This document shows positions 11,233 through 21,326 of a stretch of DNA of 64,000 nt, piece after piece. Every line of letters starts with the position of its first letter. Position 1 is the first letter of the stretch. The notes under the pieces are model-generated. The model worked only from the letters and a program-made list of their open reading frames with translations. It did no database searches and was not told the origin of the DNA. Origin of the DNA: Plazaster borealis (taxonomy: Eukaryota > Echinodermata > Asteroidea > Forcipulatida > Labidiasteridae); assembly GCA_021014325.1 (NCBI GenBank), contig CM037473.1:8697501-8761500 (forward strand), read 5' to 3'. Made by a program: the position numbers and the translations under genes.

Positions 11233-12234
11233 TCATGGTGTTTGTTCATTTATAGCAATCTGAACACCAACCCGGTTTGGCCTGAGATGTCGACCAATGC
11301 AACAACACACCAAGTCTTGGAGACCTTTCTGAAACTTCTTGTACTTGAAAACATAAATAATGGGATTGATGACAGAGTTAATGTCATAAATATAATAAAG
11401 TATGACAGTAACCATTTTACCTTTTTCAGAAAGACAAACCTTGTCATTTTTAAGTAGTAAGCAAAAGATCACTTGCATCATTGCTGGTGTCAACAGAACA
11501 AACAGTGCACCCATGACAATCCTAAGCATGCTGATCACATTCTGTCTTGCCTGTAAAAGCTCAAGGGCTGCTCCTTGTACATTCCGTAGTTGGAGTTGTT
11601 GAGCACTTGTCTTGAGAGTGGCTTGGATTCTGTAGTAAGCCCAACTCATAAACATAATGGGTAAAAGGTAGCCGAAGATAAAACGAAGACTGTTTCCCAT
11701 GAGATCTAATGTGCCTGTATATGATAAGTCAATGTATTCACAAGCTATATCAGTTTCTTTTCCGGCAACCAAAGTGAAAAGAAACGGACTTGAGAACAAA
11801 ATTGCCATCATCCACGACAGGAATATCATCAAAGAAACGTTTTTAGCAGACATCAGTCTTGGATAGTGCAGTGGATGTACTATTCCAATATATCGTTCAA
11901 AGGTCACCAGACACAGGCCATAAATTGAAGAGTAGGTTGGTAACGCTGATGCAAAATAACTTGCAATAATTCGACAATAGATTTCTCTTCCAATAAAGGT
12001 TACAGGAACTATGGTCCCCAATGTGAAATTGTCAAAGAATATGATTAAACAGTAAATACTGTCAATCACAGCAAGGTATACCAGCAAGTAGTTTGTCATA
12101 TTATGGAGTCTCTTGGTGCGAACAATGACCAGCCAAGCTAGAGTGTTTAGAACAATTCCAATGATGTCCGCTGCCATTCCAAACTTGTACACCAAGTCAT
12201 TTTTGTCAACATGAGTTGCAAGAGCTCCAGACAT
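11233..12234 (-). CDS. Class A GPCR, tandem-array copy 4, 333 aa
   Basis: Intact intronless receptor, closest to copy 1: both begin with an ALATHVDKNDLVYKFGM-type N-terminus and share LQ(L/R)RNVQGAALELLQA in loop 3. Landmarks: LNTLAW in TM1, LAVID in TM2, EIYC and TFERYIG in TM3, LLTP in TM6, NPIIY in TM7. After TM7 the Cys cluster is VCCC, then RPNRVGVQIAINEQTP. Loop 2 (ACEYIDLSYTGTLDL) and loop 3 (NDKVCLSEKG) carry most differences. No glycosylation sequon was seen in the N-terminus. Spacer block B lies downstream. Confidence 0.92.
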   Translation of the reverse strand: MSGALATHVDKNDLVYKFGMAADIIGIVLNTLAWLVIVRTKRLHNMTNYLLVYLAVIDSIYCLIIFFDNFTLGTIVPVTFIGREIYCRIIASYFASALPTYSSIYGLCLVTFERYIGIVHPLHYPRLMSAKNVSLMIFLSWMMAILFSSPFLFTLVAGKETDIACEYIDLSYTGTLDLMGNSLRFIFGYLLPIMFMSWAYYRIQATLKTSAQQLQLRNVQGAALELLQARQNVISMLRIVMGALFVLLTPAMMQVIFCLLLKNDKVCLSEKGKMVTVILYYIYDINSVINPIIYVFKYKKFQKGLQDLVCCCIGRHLRPNRVGVQIAINEQTP

Positions 12235-12404
12235 AGTGACTATGGATTCAAATTGGTAACGCCTTCACTTGTCAACCTTTGCATATCAATTGATAAACCT
12301 AGAAAATCTGTGAGCAATTTTTCAGCATATTTAGTGAACCATATCAGAAATAGCTCCGTCAAATTGCAGTGACATGTAGACTTGGAGATTCAAATTTCAA
12401 ATCC

Positions 12405-12506
12405 AAAAACACTGTCTGGAAAGTGTGTGGATTTCTAAGTGTCAGTTGTTGACACTATACACATGATGTGGTTGTTCTGGACTGCAGTGATCCTTTTGCT
12501 ACATGC
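12405..12506 (-). promoter_or_regulatory. Conserved 5' flank block of GPCR copy 4
   Basis: Contains GTGTCAGTTGTTGACACTA (E-box changed to CAGTTG) and GATCCTTTTGCTACATG, in the same position as upstream of copies 1 and 2. The regulatory role is inferred from conservation. Confidence 0.35.
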
Positions 12507-13139
12507 TTTTTTTTAAATCCCAGTAATAAATATATTACATAAAACACCAATGACTGAGATGGATACTGTAGCACAGTAATGGCAACTGTTGACGTTTTCC
12601 ACTATTTCTTGATGACAGAAGTCTGTGTAATACTCTGTCTGCTGTGGTTTATTCTGGAAATACTATGCTTCGAGCTTACCGTCCCTATTTAATATCCCAT
12701 CCCAGTATTTAGATAAACACAGCGAATTGACTGATATTGACATACTAAAAGCACAATAGGTTATTGGAACTGTCCACTTAATTACTATTTTGTCCTCTCA
12801 GTGGAGGAGTTCAAGTGATAGCAACTATAAATCTCTTCACTCAAATTCTATCAATGATGTCATTATACACAACTGATATTTACAACTACACTGATGCTTG
12901 AGGATCACAAAAATATGTGCATACATACATACGAGATATTATCAAGACAAAGCTGTGCGTGCTTTGATTTATTAAATCTAATAATTTATGCTTAGTTTCT
13001 TTTGTTGTTTCACATCAATAGGTGGTCGCCTCACTCTTTTGGTGTTTTTCGCTCAATCCTTGCATTTGATCTTCAAAATGTTTTGTTTATTGCCGATTCT
13101 TTAAATTATTATTATGAATGTTATTTTATGATGTTCTAT

Positions 13140-14075
13140 GAGTTTTTTTCTAATCCATAGCAATCTGAACACCAACCCGGTTTGGTCGAGATGTCCACCA
13201 ATACAAAAAAACCCCAGCATATATTGAAGACCTTTTTGAAACTTGTTGTATTTGAAGACATAAATAATGGGATTGATCACAGAGTTAATGTCATAAATAG
13301 TATAGAGGATGTCAATTTTTGTTTTACCATTTTCAGAGTAGCAGACATTTCATTTTGAGGAAGTAAGCAAAAGTTCAAATTTATCATTGTTGGTGTAAAC
13401 AGAACAAACAGTGCACCCGTGACAATCATGAGCATTTGGATCACACTGTCTTGTCTGTAAAAGCTCAAGGGCTACTCCTATAGTACATTCTGTTGTTGGA
13501 GTTGTTGAACATTTTTCTTAAGAGTGGCTTCGATTTTGTAATAAGCGCAACTCATAAAAATAATGGTCAACAGGTAGCTGAATCAAACAAGGAAGGTTAT
13601 ATTTATGACTTTCAGTGAATGAGTGGAATATTCCAAACCATTTTCTTTTGTTGAATCAAAGAGGTAAGGACATGGGAGTAGAAATGATGTCATCCATGAC
13701 ATCAGAATTATCACAGTAACTTTTTTCACTGACATCAGTCTATAAAGTGCAGTGGATCATGCACTATTCCAATGTATAGGTCACATAGCGTGTGCAGTTA
13801 TGTACGAAATTTCTTTGGATAAGGGAGGCAGAAACTTCCTATTCCAGTGAAATTTGCAGGAATCAGGGTCCAATCTTTTGCACTCTGAATGAACAAAGAA
13901 AGAATGAAAGAAAGAATGAAAGAAAGGCAGGAGATGCAAGCGACCACTGCAAGATATGCGAGCAAGTAGTGTGTCATATTGTGCAGGCTTTTAGTGCGTT
14001 TAGTGCAGAGAATGACCAGCCATGCTAGAGTGTTGAGAATGATTCCAATGATGATTTCTGCCATTCCAATCCTAT
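13140..14075 (-). pseudogene. Full-length but broken GPCR copy
   Basis: Receptor sequence can be followed from the N-terminal side (14064, GIILNTLAWLVI, TM2 LLAYLAVV without the usual Asp) to the C-tail (near 13150), with several frameshifts. The TM2-TM3 loop contains a GAAA-rich short repeat (about 13890-13937). The conserved YERYIG motif is lost near 13760-13790. TM7 keeps the VINPIIYVFKY-type coding sequence, but the frame breaks just after it and the CCC cluster is disrupted by an A-rich insertion. Clearly non-functional. Confidence 0.88.
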
Positions 14076-14220
14076 CAGACTTTCTCTGTCCTGATAGAAT
14101 TCTTTGTTGTATTGCAGGGTTTTGCTAAGTAAATTAATTTCCATTCTTTAGTTTTCAAAAAACAAACACATTATTCAAAAAATCATAGAAATCACTTCAA
14201 ATTTGTTGGTTATGCTTTAG

Positions 14221-14500
14221 CAGTGGCATAACTAAGGAGGGGGCAGGCCCCCCCCCCAAAAAAAAAAATCAAAAAAAAAATCTGGACTTTTGAAATTGAA
14301 ACAGTAAAATGTTACATTACATAAGCTTCAATGTGATAATTGCTACGTTTTAAAAACTATTTTTCCATTTACACGCAGACAATGTATTTGTTTTTACATT
14401 CACGTCAGATTATCTTATAAAAAATGTGTGCCCCCCCCCCCTGAGAAACATGATGCACCCCTCCCCCTCCTTGTGCCCCTCAAATGTTACCCTATAGTTT
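14221..14500. repeat. Poly-C rich repeat remnant
   Basis: Starts CAGTGGCATAACTAAGGAGG, the kind of end seen on many animal DNA transposons, followed by two C homopolymer runs (about 14250-14259 and 14433-14442) and A-rich tracts. I cannot find a matching second end. No gene. Confidence 0.4.
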
Positions 14501-14599
14501 CAGGGCTTCGCTTGAGTGGTAATGATGACAAGCAGTTTGCTTTGTCAAGGATTTTGTGCACATTTACAAACATTTCTACTTGTATTGCTGCCTTCAATG

Positions 14600-15745
14600 A
14601 TGTAAAGACCAGTCCAAAATAATGAGATGGTCATGACTAATAATCAAAACTCCTGTACTGATTTTTTTTTTATTCCACAAGAAACAACTTAAAGCACACA
14701 ACTTGTGTAGTGCCATTACAGAAACATGAAAAAGAATATTAAACAAATATTACATGCATTTGAGTGCATTGTTACATTACAAAATATAATCATGAGGTGA
14801 AATCTGAACAGTTCGATTTCACGAGGGGAAGACGAGTGAAATGAAAAAGCCAAGTTTCACCGGGTGATTATATTCTGCGACAATGCACAAGCGAATTGCA
14901 TCAATGTTTGTTTATATAACTCACGCATAGATCCTTTTCATTTGAAATTTGTCACAATAAATACAAAAAAGACACTGAAACCTGTCCAACCCACACTCTG
15001 AAAATTATTTTTATAAACCTTCACATGACTCGTGTTCTACCAATCAAATAACAAGTATCTGTTTGTGTGGTATATAAACACTAATATGACACCAAATATT
15101 ATGCTACACAGAAAAGGTCATAGTAAAGCAATGAAGCATGATTTTAAATCCCTACAAAATACAATTTTTCTGACAAAAAGACTTTATAAACTCACTGAGT
15201 AGGGGTTTCCACAGTAAAATTACTCCCACATCATGACTAATACTAGAAGAGCCATATTACACACAGAAAACGAGAAAAATATCAGAGAAGTTTCTATTTG
15301 GACTTCAATGATGAGTACATCTGGGAAAGATACATCTATAGTCCTCCTACATGTACACAATCTTTCACAAAATAATTGTATTGTGCAAGTTTACACACTG
15401 CCTAAACCATATATACACTCTACAAACAATCACAAATATTTAAGTGTATTAAATGTAAACTATCTTACAATTAGAGGGACAATTTTAACAGTAAACTTTG
15501 AACTACTTTATGTGAAAGGATATTGTGAAAAGGTTCACAGAAAGTACAAAGTTCAAGTACAATATTCAGTGTGTTTTATGACAATATGCTAATCACTTGC
15601 AAAATGTTCATGTTGGAAGAATGTGAGGGTGCACTTCGGCTCGCTTAGATGTCCTTGGGTTGGCCCAAAGCTTTTTTTCTGGGCTTTGGCAGTATTCAGG
15701 ATTGGACAGTACGGTGTATGAGCTTTATAATTATCAAGTAAGAGA
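14600..15745. repeat. Duplicated spacer block A, copy 1
   Basis: Matches 21327-23355 in order (GATGTAAAGACCAGTCC at the left, GGGCTTTGGCAGTATTCAGG at the right), except that the second copy has an extra 829-bp insertion. No gene was recognised. Short open frames here are not conserved between the copies. Confidence 0.85.
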
Positions 15746-15753
15746 CCGTCAAC

Positions 15754-15845
15754 ATAGGTAGCTCAGTTGGAAGAGCGCCGACACGTTAATCCGGAAGTTG
15801 TTGGTTCAAATCCCGCTCTAGTCTATTTTTCTTTGTTCTACCCCA
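15754..15845 (+). repeat. tRNA-derived SINE, copy 2
   Basis: Has a tRNA-like head with an A-box (GGTAGCTCAGTTGGAAGAGC) and B-box (GGTTCAAATCC at 15803-15813), an anticodon-arm-like CACGTTAATCCGG, then CTCTAGTC and a T-rich tail ending TTGTTCTACCCC. It is not a functional tRNA: the acceptor strands do not pair and the tail is shared with other dispersed copies. It sits exactly between spacer block A and the next receptor unit. Confidence 0.8.
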
Positions 15846-15889
15846 ATGTTGTCATTTTTTACTGTTTATTAAAATTATGAATATTATTA

Positions 15890-16420
15890 ATTTGTGATGT
15901 TCTTTCTTTGTGGTTTGTTCTATCATGGCAATCAATAACAACCTGGTTTAGCCTGAGAGGTCGACCAATGCAAGAACACAGCCCATCTTGAAGAACATAT
16001 TTTCGAAACTTCTTGTACTTGAAGACACAAATTATGAAATTGATCACAGAGTTCATATAATTTTAAAAAGAAAAGAGTTCTTTCACCAATGTTAGAGAAA
16101 AATAATTGCTCAATTGAATGTATTCAGCAAAAACTGATCCACATTACCAAAGGTGTCCACAGAACAACAAGTGCACCGATGACAATCCTAAGCATGTTGA
16201 TCACATTCTGTCTTGCCTGTAAAAGCTCAAGGGCTGCTCCTTGTACATTCTGTTGTTGGAGTTGTTGAGCATTTCTCTTGAGAGCTACTTGGATCTTGTA
16301 ATAAGTCCAACTCATAAAACTAATGGGCAACAGGTATCCAAAGACCACACTAATAACTACTCCTGTATTCAGTATAATTGAGTCGGGGGTGAAAACACAT
16401 GCCGTTTATATGCTGTTTGA
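15890..16420 (-). pseudogene. Broken GPCR, TM5 to C-tail
   Basis: Two pieces are readable. TM5-TM6 at 16124-16348 has LPISFMSWTYY, QQLQQQNVQGAALELLQA and LWTP. TM7-C-tail at 15890-16056 has the NPxxY motif ruined (NFIIC) and the Cys cluster changed to LCSC. A deletion and stop codons separate them, and TM1-TM4 are missing. The 5' side joins ordinary flank sequence. Confidence 0.85.
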
Positions 16421-17291
16421 TCCACGGCATGATATTGTTACCTGAAATGCTGAAGTTGTTAAGGTTTTAGCTAGTTATTCTGAGCGTAGTCTGCTTGTAG
16501 CATTTCCCTGCTTATTTGAAATCCCACCCCAGTAGTAATTGATATACATAAAACATCAGCTGCATTAGCACAGTAATGGAAATTGCGCGCTCCACTGTTT
16601 TGGCCTCTCAGTGCAAAAGTTGTGGTGACAGTGAATCTTCAACAAGTTTCTTTCAATAACTTTGTAGCAACTGATGGACTTGAAACTACACTGATGCTGT
16701 GTTTTTTAGGCTTCATACAATAAATTATGTGCACACACATGTATGTGATAATATAAAGTTAAAGCTATGAACACTATTAGTTATCACACAAGCGTGTGTG
16801 TTATATGGAAAAATATGGCGCTTTTGCATCCTATATCCGGGAGGCAGACACGCTATGTTTTAATTAATTTATCTTCAAGCAAACTTGACCCGCAATATGG
16901 TTTACTATCACACTGTTAATTGTTACCATGGATCGACCATTCAGAATCAAGGATTTTAAGTGTGTTTGAAGATAATTTGATTTATTAAATCTAAATCAAA
17001 TACAGTGAATGTATTAATATTGTACTCAACTAAAATAAACTGTTTTGTTTCTCCACTTTCTCCACTGAAAAAGATAAAATACCAGCAACAGAAACAATCC
17101 ATTTGTTTCTTAAGGTTTTAATTGCTCATTTAGTCTAATGTAAAGGAAAGCTTTGTTGTGATCTTTTCAGTCTTCAATCTCAGCTAAATCTCTTTTGTTA
17201 TTTAGCATCAATATTTGATCGCCTCACTTTTTGGTGTTTTCCGCTCAATTCTTGCTTTTGATCCTCACGATTTTTCTTTGTGATGTTCTTT

Positions 17292-18284
17292 CTATGAGGT
17301 TTGTTCATTCATCTGAACACCAACCCGGTTTGGCCTGAGATGTTGACCAATGCAACAACACAGCATGACTTGAAGACCTTTCTGAAACTTCTTGTACTTA
17401 AAGACATAAATAATGGGATTGATTACAGAGTTCATGTTGTAAATATTATAGAGGAGGGCAAGAACCATTTCACCATTATCAGAAGAGCAGCTCGTCTCAA
17501 TTTGAGGTAGTAAACAAAGGATTACTTGCATCATTGCTGGTGTCCACAGTACAACCAATGCACCCATAACAATCTTAAGCATGTTGATCACATTCTGTCT
17601 TGCCTGTAAAAGCTCCAGGGCTGCTCCTTGTACATTCTGTTGTTGGAGTTGTTGAGCACTTCTCTTGAGAGTGGCTTGGATCTTGTAGTATGCCCAACAC
17701 ATGAAAATTATGGGTAAAAAGTAGCTGAAGATAAACAAAAGAATATCTGCCATGACTCTCAATGTATTTGATAAGTCAATGTCGAAGTCACATGCAATTT
17801 CAGTTCCTTTTCTGCCAGCCGAAGTGAAAAGGTAAGGACTTGAGAGAAGAAAAGCCATTATCCACGACAGGAAAATCATAAAAAAAACCTTTTTAGCAGA
17901 CATAAGTCTTGGATAGTGCAGTGGATGTACTATTCCGATATATCGTTCATAGGTCACCAGACACAGGCCGTAAATTGATGGGTAGAATAGTAACATCGAT
18001 GCAAAATAACTTTCAATAATTCGACAATAGATCTCTCTTCCAATAAAGGTTATAGGAACTATTGTCCCAAATTTGACATTGTCAAATAATATACTGAAAC
18101 AGTAAATACTGTCCATCACAGCAAGGTACACCAGCAAGTAGTTTGTCATGTTATGGAGGCCTTTGGTGCGAAGAATGACCAGCCAAGCTATAGTGTTCAC
18201 AACCATTCCAATGATGCTTTGTGCCATTCCAAACTTGTACACGAAGTCATTTTTGTCCGCAAAAGTTATGTTTACTTCAGACAT
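17292..18284 (-). CDS. Class A GPCR, tandem-array copy 5, 330 aa
   Basis: Intact intronless receptor starting MSEVNITFADKND, with one N-linked sequon (NIT). TM1 VVNTIAW, TM2 LAVMD, TM3 EIYC and TYERYIG, TM6 LWTP, TM7 NPIIY, then CCC and a short tail ending VQMNEQTS. Loop 2 differs from all others (KGTEIACDFDIDLSNT) and TM3 has SMLLFYPSIYG where others have SALPTYSSIYG, so the outer ends of TM3 and loop 2 are the variable surfaces. The full conserved 5' flank precedes it. Confidence 0.92.
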   Translation of the reverse strand: MSEVNITFADKNDFVYKFGMAQSIIGMVVNTIAWLVILRTKGLHNMTNYLLVYLAVMDSIYCFSILFDNVKFGTIVPITFIGREIYCRIIESYFASMLLFYPSIYGLCLVTYERYIGIVHPLHYPRLMSAKKVFFMIFLSWIMAFLLSSPYLFTSAGRKGTEIACDFDIDLSNTLRVMADILLFIFSYFLPIIFMCWAYYKIQATLKRSAQQLQQQNVQGAALELLQARQNVINMLKIVMGALVVLWTPAMMQVILCLLPQIETSCSSDNGEMVLALLYNIYNMNSVINPIIYVFKYKKFQKGLQVMLCCCIGQHLRPNRVGVQMNEQTS

Positions 18285-18439
18285 AGTGGCTTTGGATTGT
18301 TATACACACGTCCACCTTTGAAGATCAAGTAACAAAACTAGGAAAACTGCGAGCAACTGTTCAGCCTATTAGTTAACCATGTAAAAAAAATAGCTTCATC
18401 AAACTGCTGACATGTAGACTAGGAGATTCCGATTTCAAA

Positions 18440-18545
18440 TCCAAAGACACGGTTCGGAAAGTCTGTGAATTCCTCAGTGTCAGCTGTTGACACTGTAAAT
18501 GATGTGTTTGTTCTGACAGCAGCAATCCTTTTTCTACACTCCTTT
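18440..18545 (-). promoter_or_regulatory. Conserved 5' flank block of GPCR copy 5
   Basis: Contains the intact GTGTCAGCTGTTGACACTG near-palindrome with E-box CAGCTG, then a TTCTGACAGCAGCAATCC tract. Same placement as in the other units; role inferred. Confidence 0.35.
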
Positions 18546-18929
18546 TCCAAAGTCACATCAATGACATGGCTGAGATTGACACTTTAGCACAGTAATGGCA
18601 ACCATTGACGCTTTCCAGTATTTGTTGATGACAGAAGTCTGTGAGCTACTCTGTCTGCTGGGGTTATTCTGAGAATAGTATGCTTCTGTCTTACCTTCCT
18701 TATTTGAAGTCACACCCCAGTGATAAGAGGTCTGCATAGTACATTGTATGCCTTAACTGAGATTGATAGGTACTTTTGCATGGTAATGGAAAATGCGCCC
18801 TTAATCACTGTTTTGGCCTCTCAGTGCAGAAAGTTCAGGGACCATAACTGATTGGCATCTCAAAGTGCTTAGTATTTTTTCCTGCAACGTATGCGGTGGT
18901 ACGTTTTGAAGTGTGATACCTTTTTCCTT

Positions 18930-19165
18930 TCAGAGCACCATGTGATGGTTTACAAGGTGCTCTGGGGTGCACTGGATTCATTTACGTGCATTACACAACA
19001 CACGGGACCTACAGCTTTATGTCCCATCCGAAGGATGCAGCAATAATGGTTAAGTGTCTTCCTTAAGGACGCAAATGTCACGAAGAGGACTCAAACCCAC
19101 ACTCTGCTGATCAGAAACACCAGAGCTTGAGTCTGATGTTCTTATCCGCTCAGCCACGATACGTC
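18930..19165 (-). repeat. tRNA-derived SINE, minus orientation
   Basis: On the minus strand it reads a tRNA-like head (GGCTGAGCGGATAAGAACAT at its start, B-box-like GGGTTTGAGTCC), then a CTTAAGGAAGACACTTAACC segment and a tail with GGGACATAAAGCTGTAGGTC. The head-body order is that of a SINE, not a tRNA gene. It interrupts receptor flank sequence. Confidence 0.7.
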
Positions 19166-19299
19166 ATTCAGAATGATGTTTTCACATGCAGTCTTCTAAA
19201 CAATTTTGCAAGTTCAATTATAGGTCAAACCATACTCCAGTGAGGTATACAAAGACAAGGATTCATTGTTTCTCTATGAAGACCGTAGTGGAAACATGT

Positions 19300-20100
19300 C
19301 TGTCTGTAACTTTTCCTGACTATGACAATCAATATTTTCACAAAATTGATAAAAACAATTATTAATAATTACACGTAACTAGGATTCGAAATTACACCGA
19401 TGCTTTTTTTAAGGCTCACACAAAATTAAGTGCACACATACTGTACATATGAGACAATGTAAAAACAAAGCAGTGCATACATTAATTTATTAATCTGAAG
19501 TGTTTTGTTTCTGCAATAAAAATGAAAAGGAGAAAAGACAAGCAACATAAGCAATCCTTTTGTTTCACCATGAATTTCCGATATGGTATAATGGAAAAAA
19601 AGCTTGTTGTAATTTTTTGTAGTCTTTAAATCTATGCTAAATCTCTTTTGTTATTTCACATACAAAAATGATCGCCTCACTCTTTTGATGTTTTTTGCTC
19701 AATCCTTGCTTTGATCTTCACAATTTTTCATTTGTTGCCGGTTCTTTAAATTGTTGTCATTATTATTTTGTGATGTTCTTTCTATGGGGTTTGTTCATTC
19801 ATAGCGAAAAGTCTGTGGATTCCTCTGTGTCAGCTGTTGACACTGTAAATGATGTAGTTGTTCTGACAGCAGCGATCCTTTTGCTACACAGCTTTTTCTA
19901 AAGTGCCATCAATGACATTACTGAGATTGGACACTTTAGCACAGTAATGGCAACTGTTGACGTTTTCAACTTTTTGTTAATGACAGAAGTCTGTGGATTA
20001 CTTCTGAAATTGCAATGACAGGGACCATCAATCTCTTCACGAAGATTGTATCAATGACCTCATAATTATACTCAACTAATGTGCATGATCAATACATATG
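19300..20100 (-). pseudogene. GPCR unit with the whole coding region deleted
   Basis: The 3' flank (ending at the stop-codon region TTTGTTCATTCATAGC, about 19785-19804) runs directly into the 5' flank block (AAGTCTGTGGATTCC, then GTGTCAGCTGTTGACACTG at about 19828-19846). The roughly 1-kb coding sequence between them is absent. The flanks remain well conserved. Confidence 0.75.
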
Positions 20101-20161
20101 TAATATTATAAAGACAAAGCTGTGCATACATTAATCAAATACACTGAATTTGTGTATTTTT

Positions 20162-20827
20162 GGCGAGCTGCTTTAGCAGAATGCGAGCCTATGTAATACC
20201 GATTTTGTCCGTCCGTGGTCCGTCCGTCTGTCTGTCCGTCCGTCCGTCCGGCCGTCCGCATTGAGACTTTTTGTTAAAGTTTTTGCCTTAGATAATTTGT
20301 TGTGATATGTAATTGTTTTTGTGTGAATAGATTCACTAGGTGAAAATGGAAATTGTGGTCAAGTTTTTCTATTGTTTAAATATGTTAAAGTTTTCAGGGT
20401 TCAGTATTACCCTCTGGAAATTAAACAGCTTCTGTCCGGCCATCCGCATTGAGACTTTTTGTTAAAGTTTTTGCCTCATGGTGTTAGATAGTTTGTTGTG
20501 AAAAAATAATTGTTTTCACTCTCAATTGCAGTTCATTTGTCTTACAGCCAAAATGTGGTTGGATCCACAGTGTGCAAATGGAAATTGTTTAAAAATGTTA
20601 AAGTTTTCAGGGTACATTATTACCCTCTGGAAATTAAACAGCTTCTGTCCGGCCATCCGCATTAAGACTTTTTGTTAACATTTTTGCCTCTTTCCCACAT
20701 GTCAAGCCAAGTAGGCAATGGTCAACTACATACTTGTTAATTTTCCCCACCTCTTTGAACATCAGTTGATCAAATTTTTGTTTTTCTATTATTCATTGTT
20801 TCTCTATCGGGCATTTGGCAGCTCGCC
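20162..20827. mobile_element. Non-autonomous element with 10-bp inverted ends and internal GTCC/tandem repeats
   Basis: Bounded by GGCGAGCTGC (20162-20171) and its exact complement GCAGCTCGCC (20818-20827). Inside are a CCGT/CCGTCCGT microsatellite and three copies of a unit with CATCCGCATTGAGACTTTTT-like sequence near 20255, 20440 and 20655. No coding potential. The bounds are supported by the matched ends; I see no clear target duplication. Confidence 0.55.
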
Positions 20828-21326
20828 TTGGCAGCTTCTGCTGTTCTAGTTTTATGACACATTCAAGTGTTGAGTTTAATATTTTTAGAGCCACAAGTGA
20901 GAGAAAGGCAGTTTCTTTTGAATGGTATCGAAATTGGTTTAATGTATTTTGGTTTTCAAGATCTGTTTGTTATACCAGGCCAGTCATTTGTTTCCCTTTG
21001 AGATGACACTGTGGTATCTTTAAGGTTTTCCCCAAATGTAAGGTAGTTGAAGTGTTGATATTGAACTATTGCAACACATTAACTTTTATACCTAGCTTGC
21101 ACAGTGCTATTTTACACTGTGTTCCTCTCAAGCATTCGCCAAACTTGCTTTTTCTAATGATTTGTTACACAAATTTTACAAATGACCAGACAAAGAAGTA
21201 AATGAGTTGCACTGTGTTGAGTTTTGTAGTCAAGTAAAAGTGATTTTATTTGATATGTCATCTGGGTTTGGAGGGTTTTTTATACCATGGCTTATCTCAT
21301 GGTAAAGTTCTCCACAATATGTAAAG

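Noticed and set aside
15757..15830. A functional tRNA gene
   Set aside because: A-box and B-box are present, but the acceptor strands do not pair, and the same head plus T-rich tail recurs at 9.8 and 43.2 kb, which is the pattern of a SINE.
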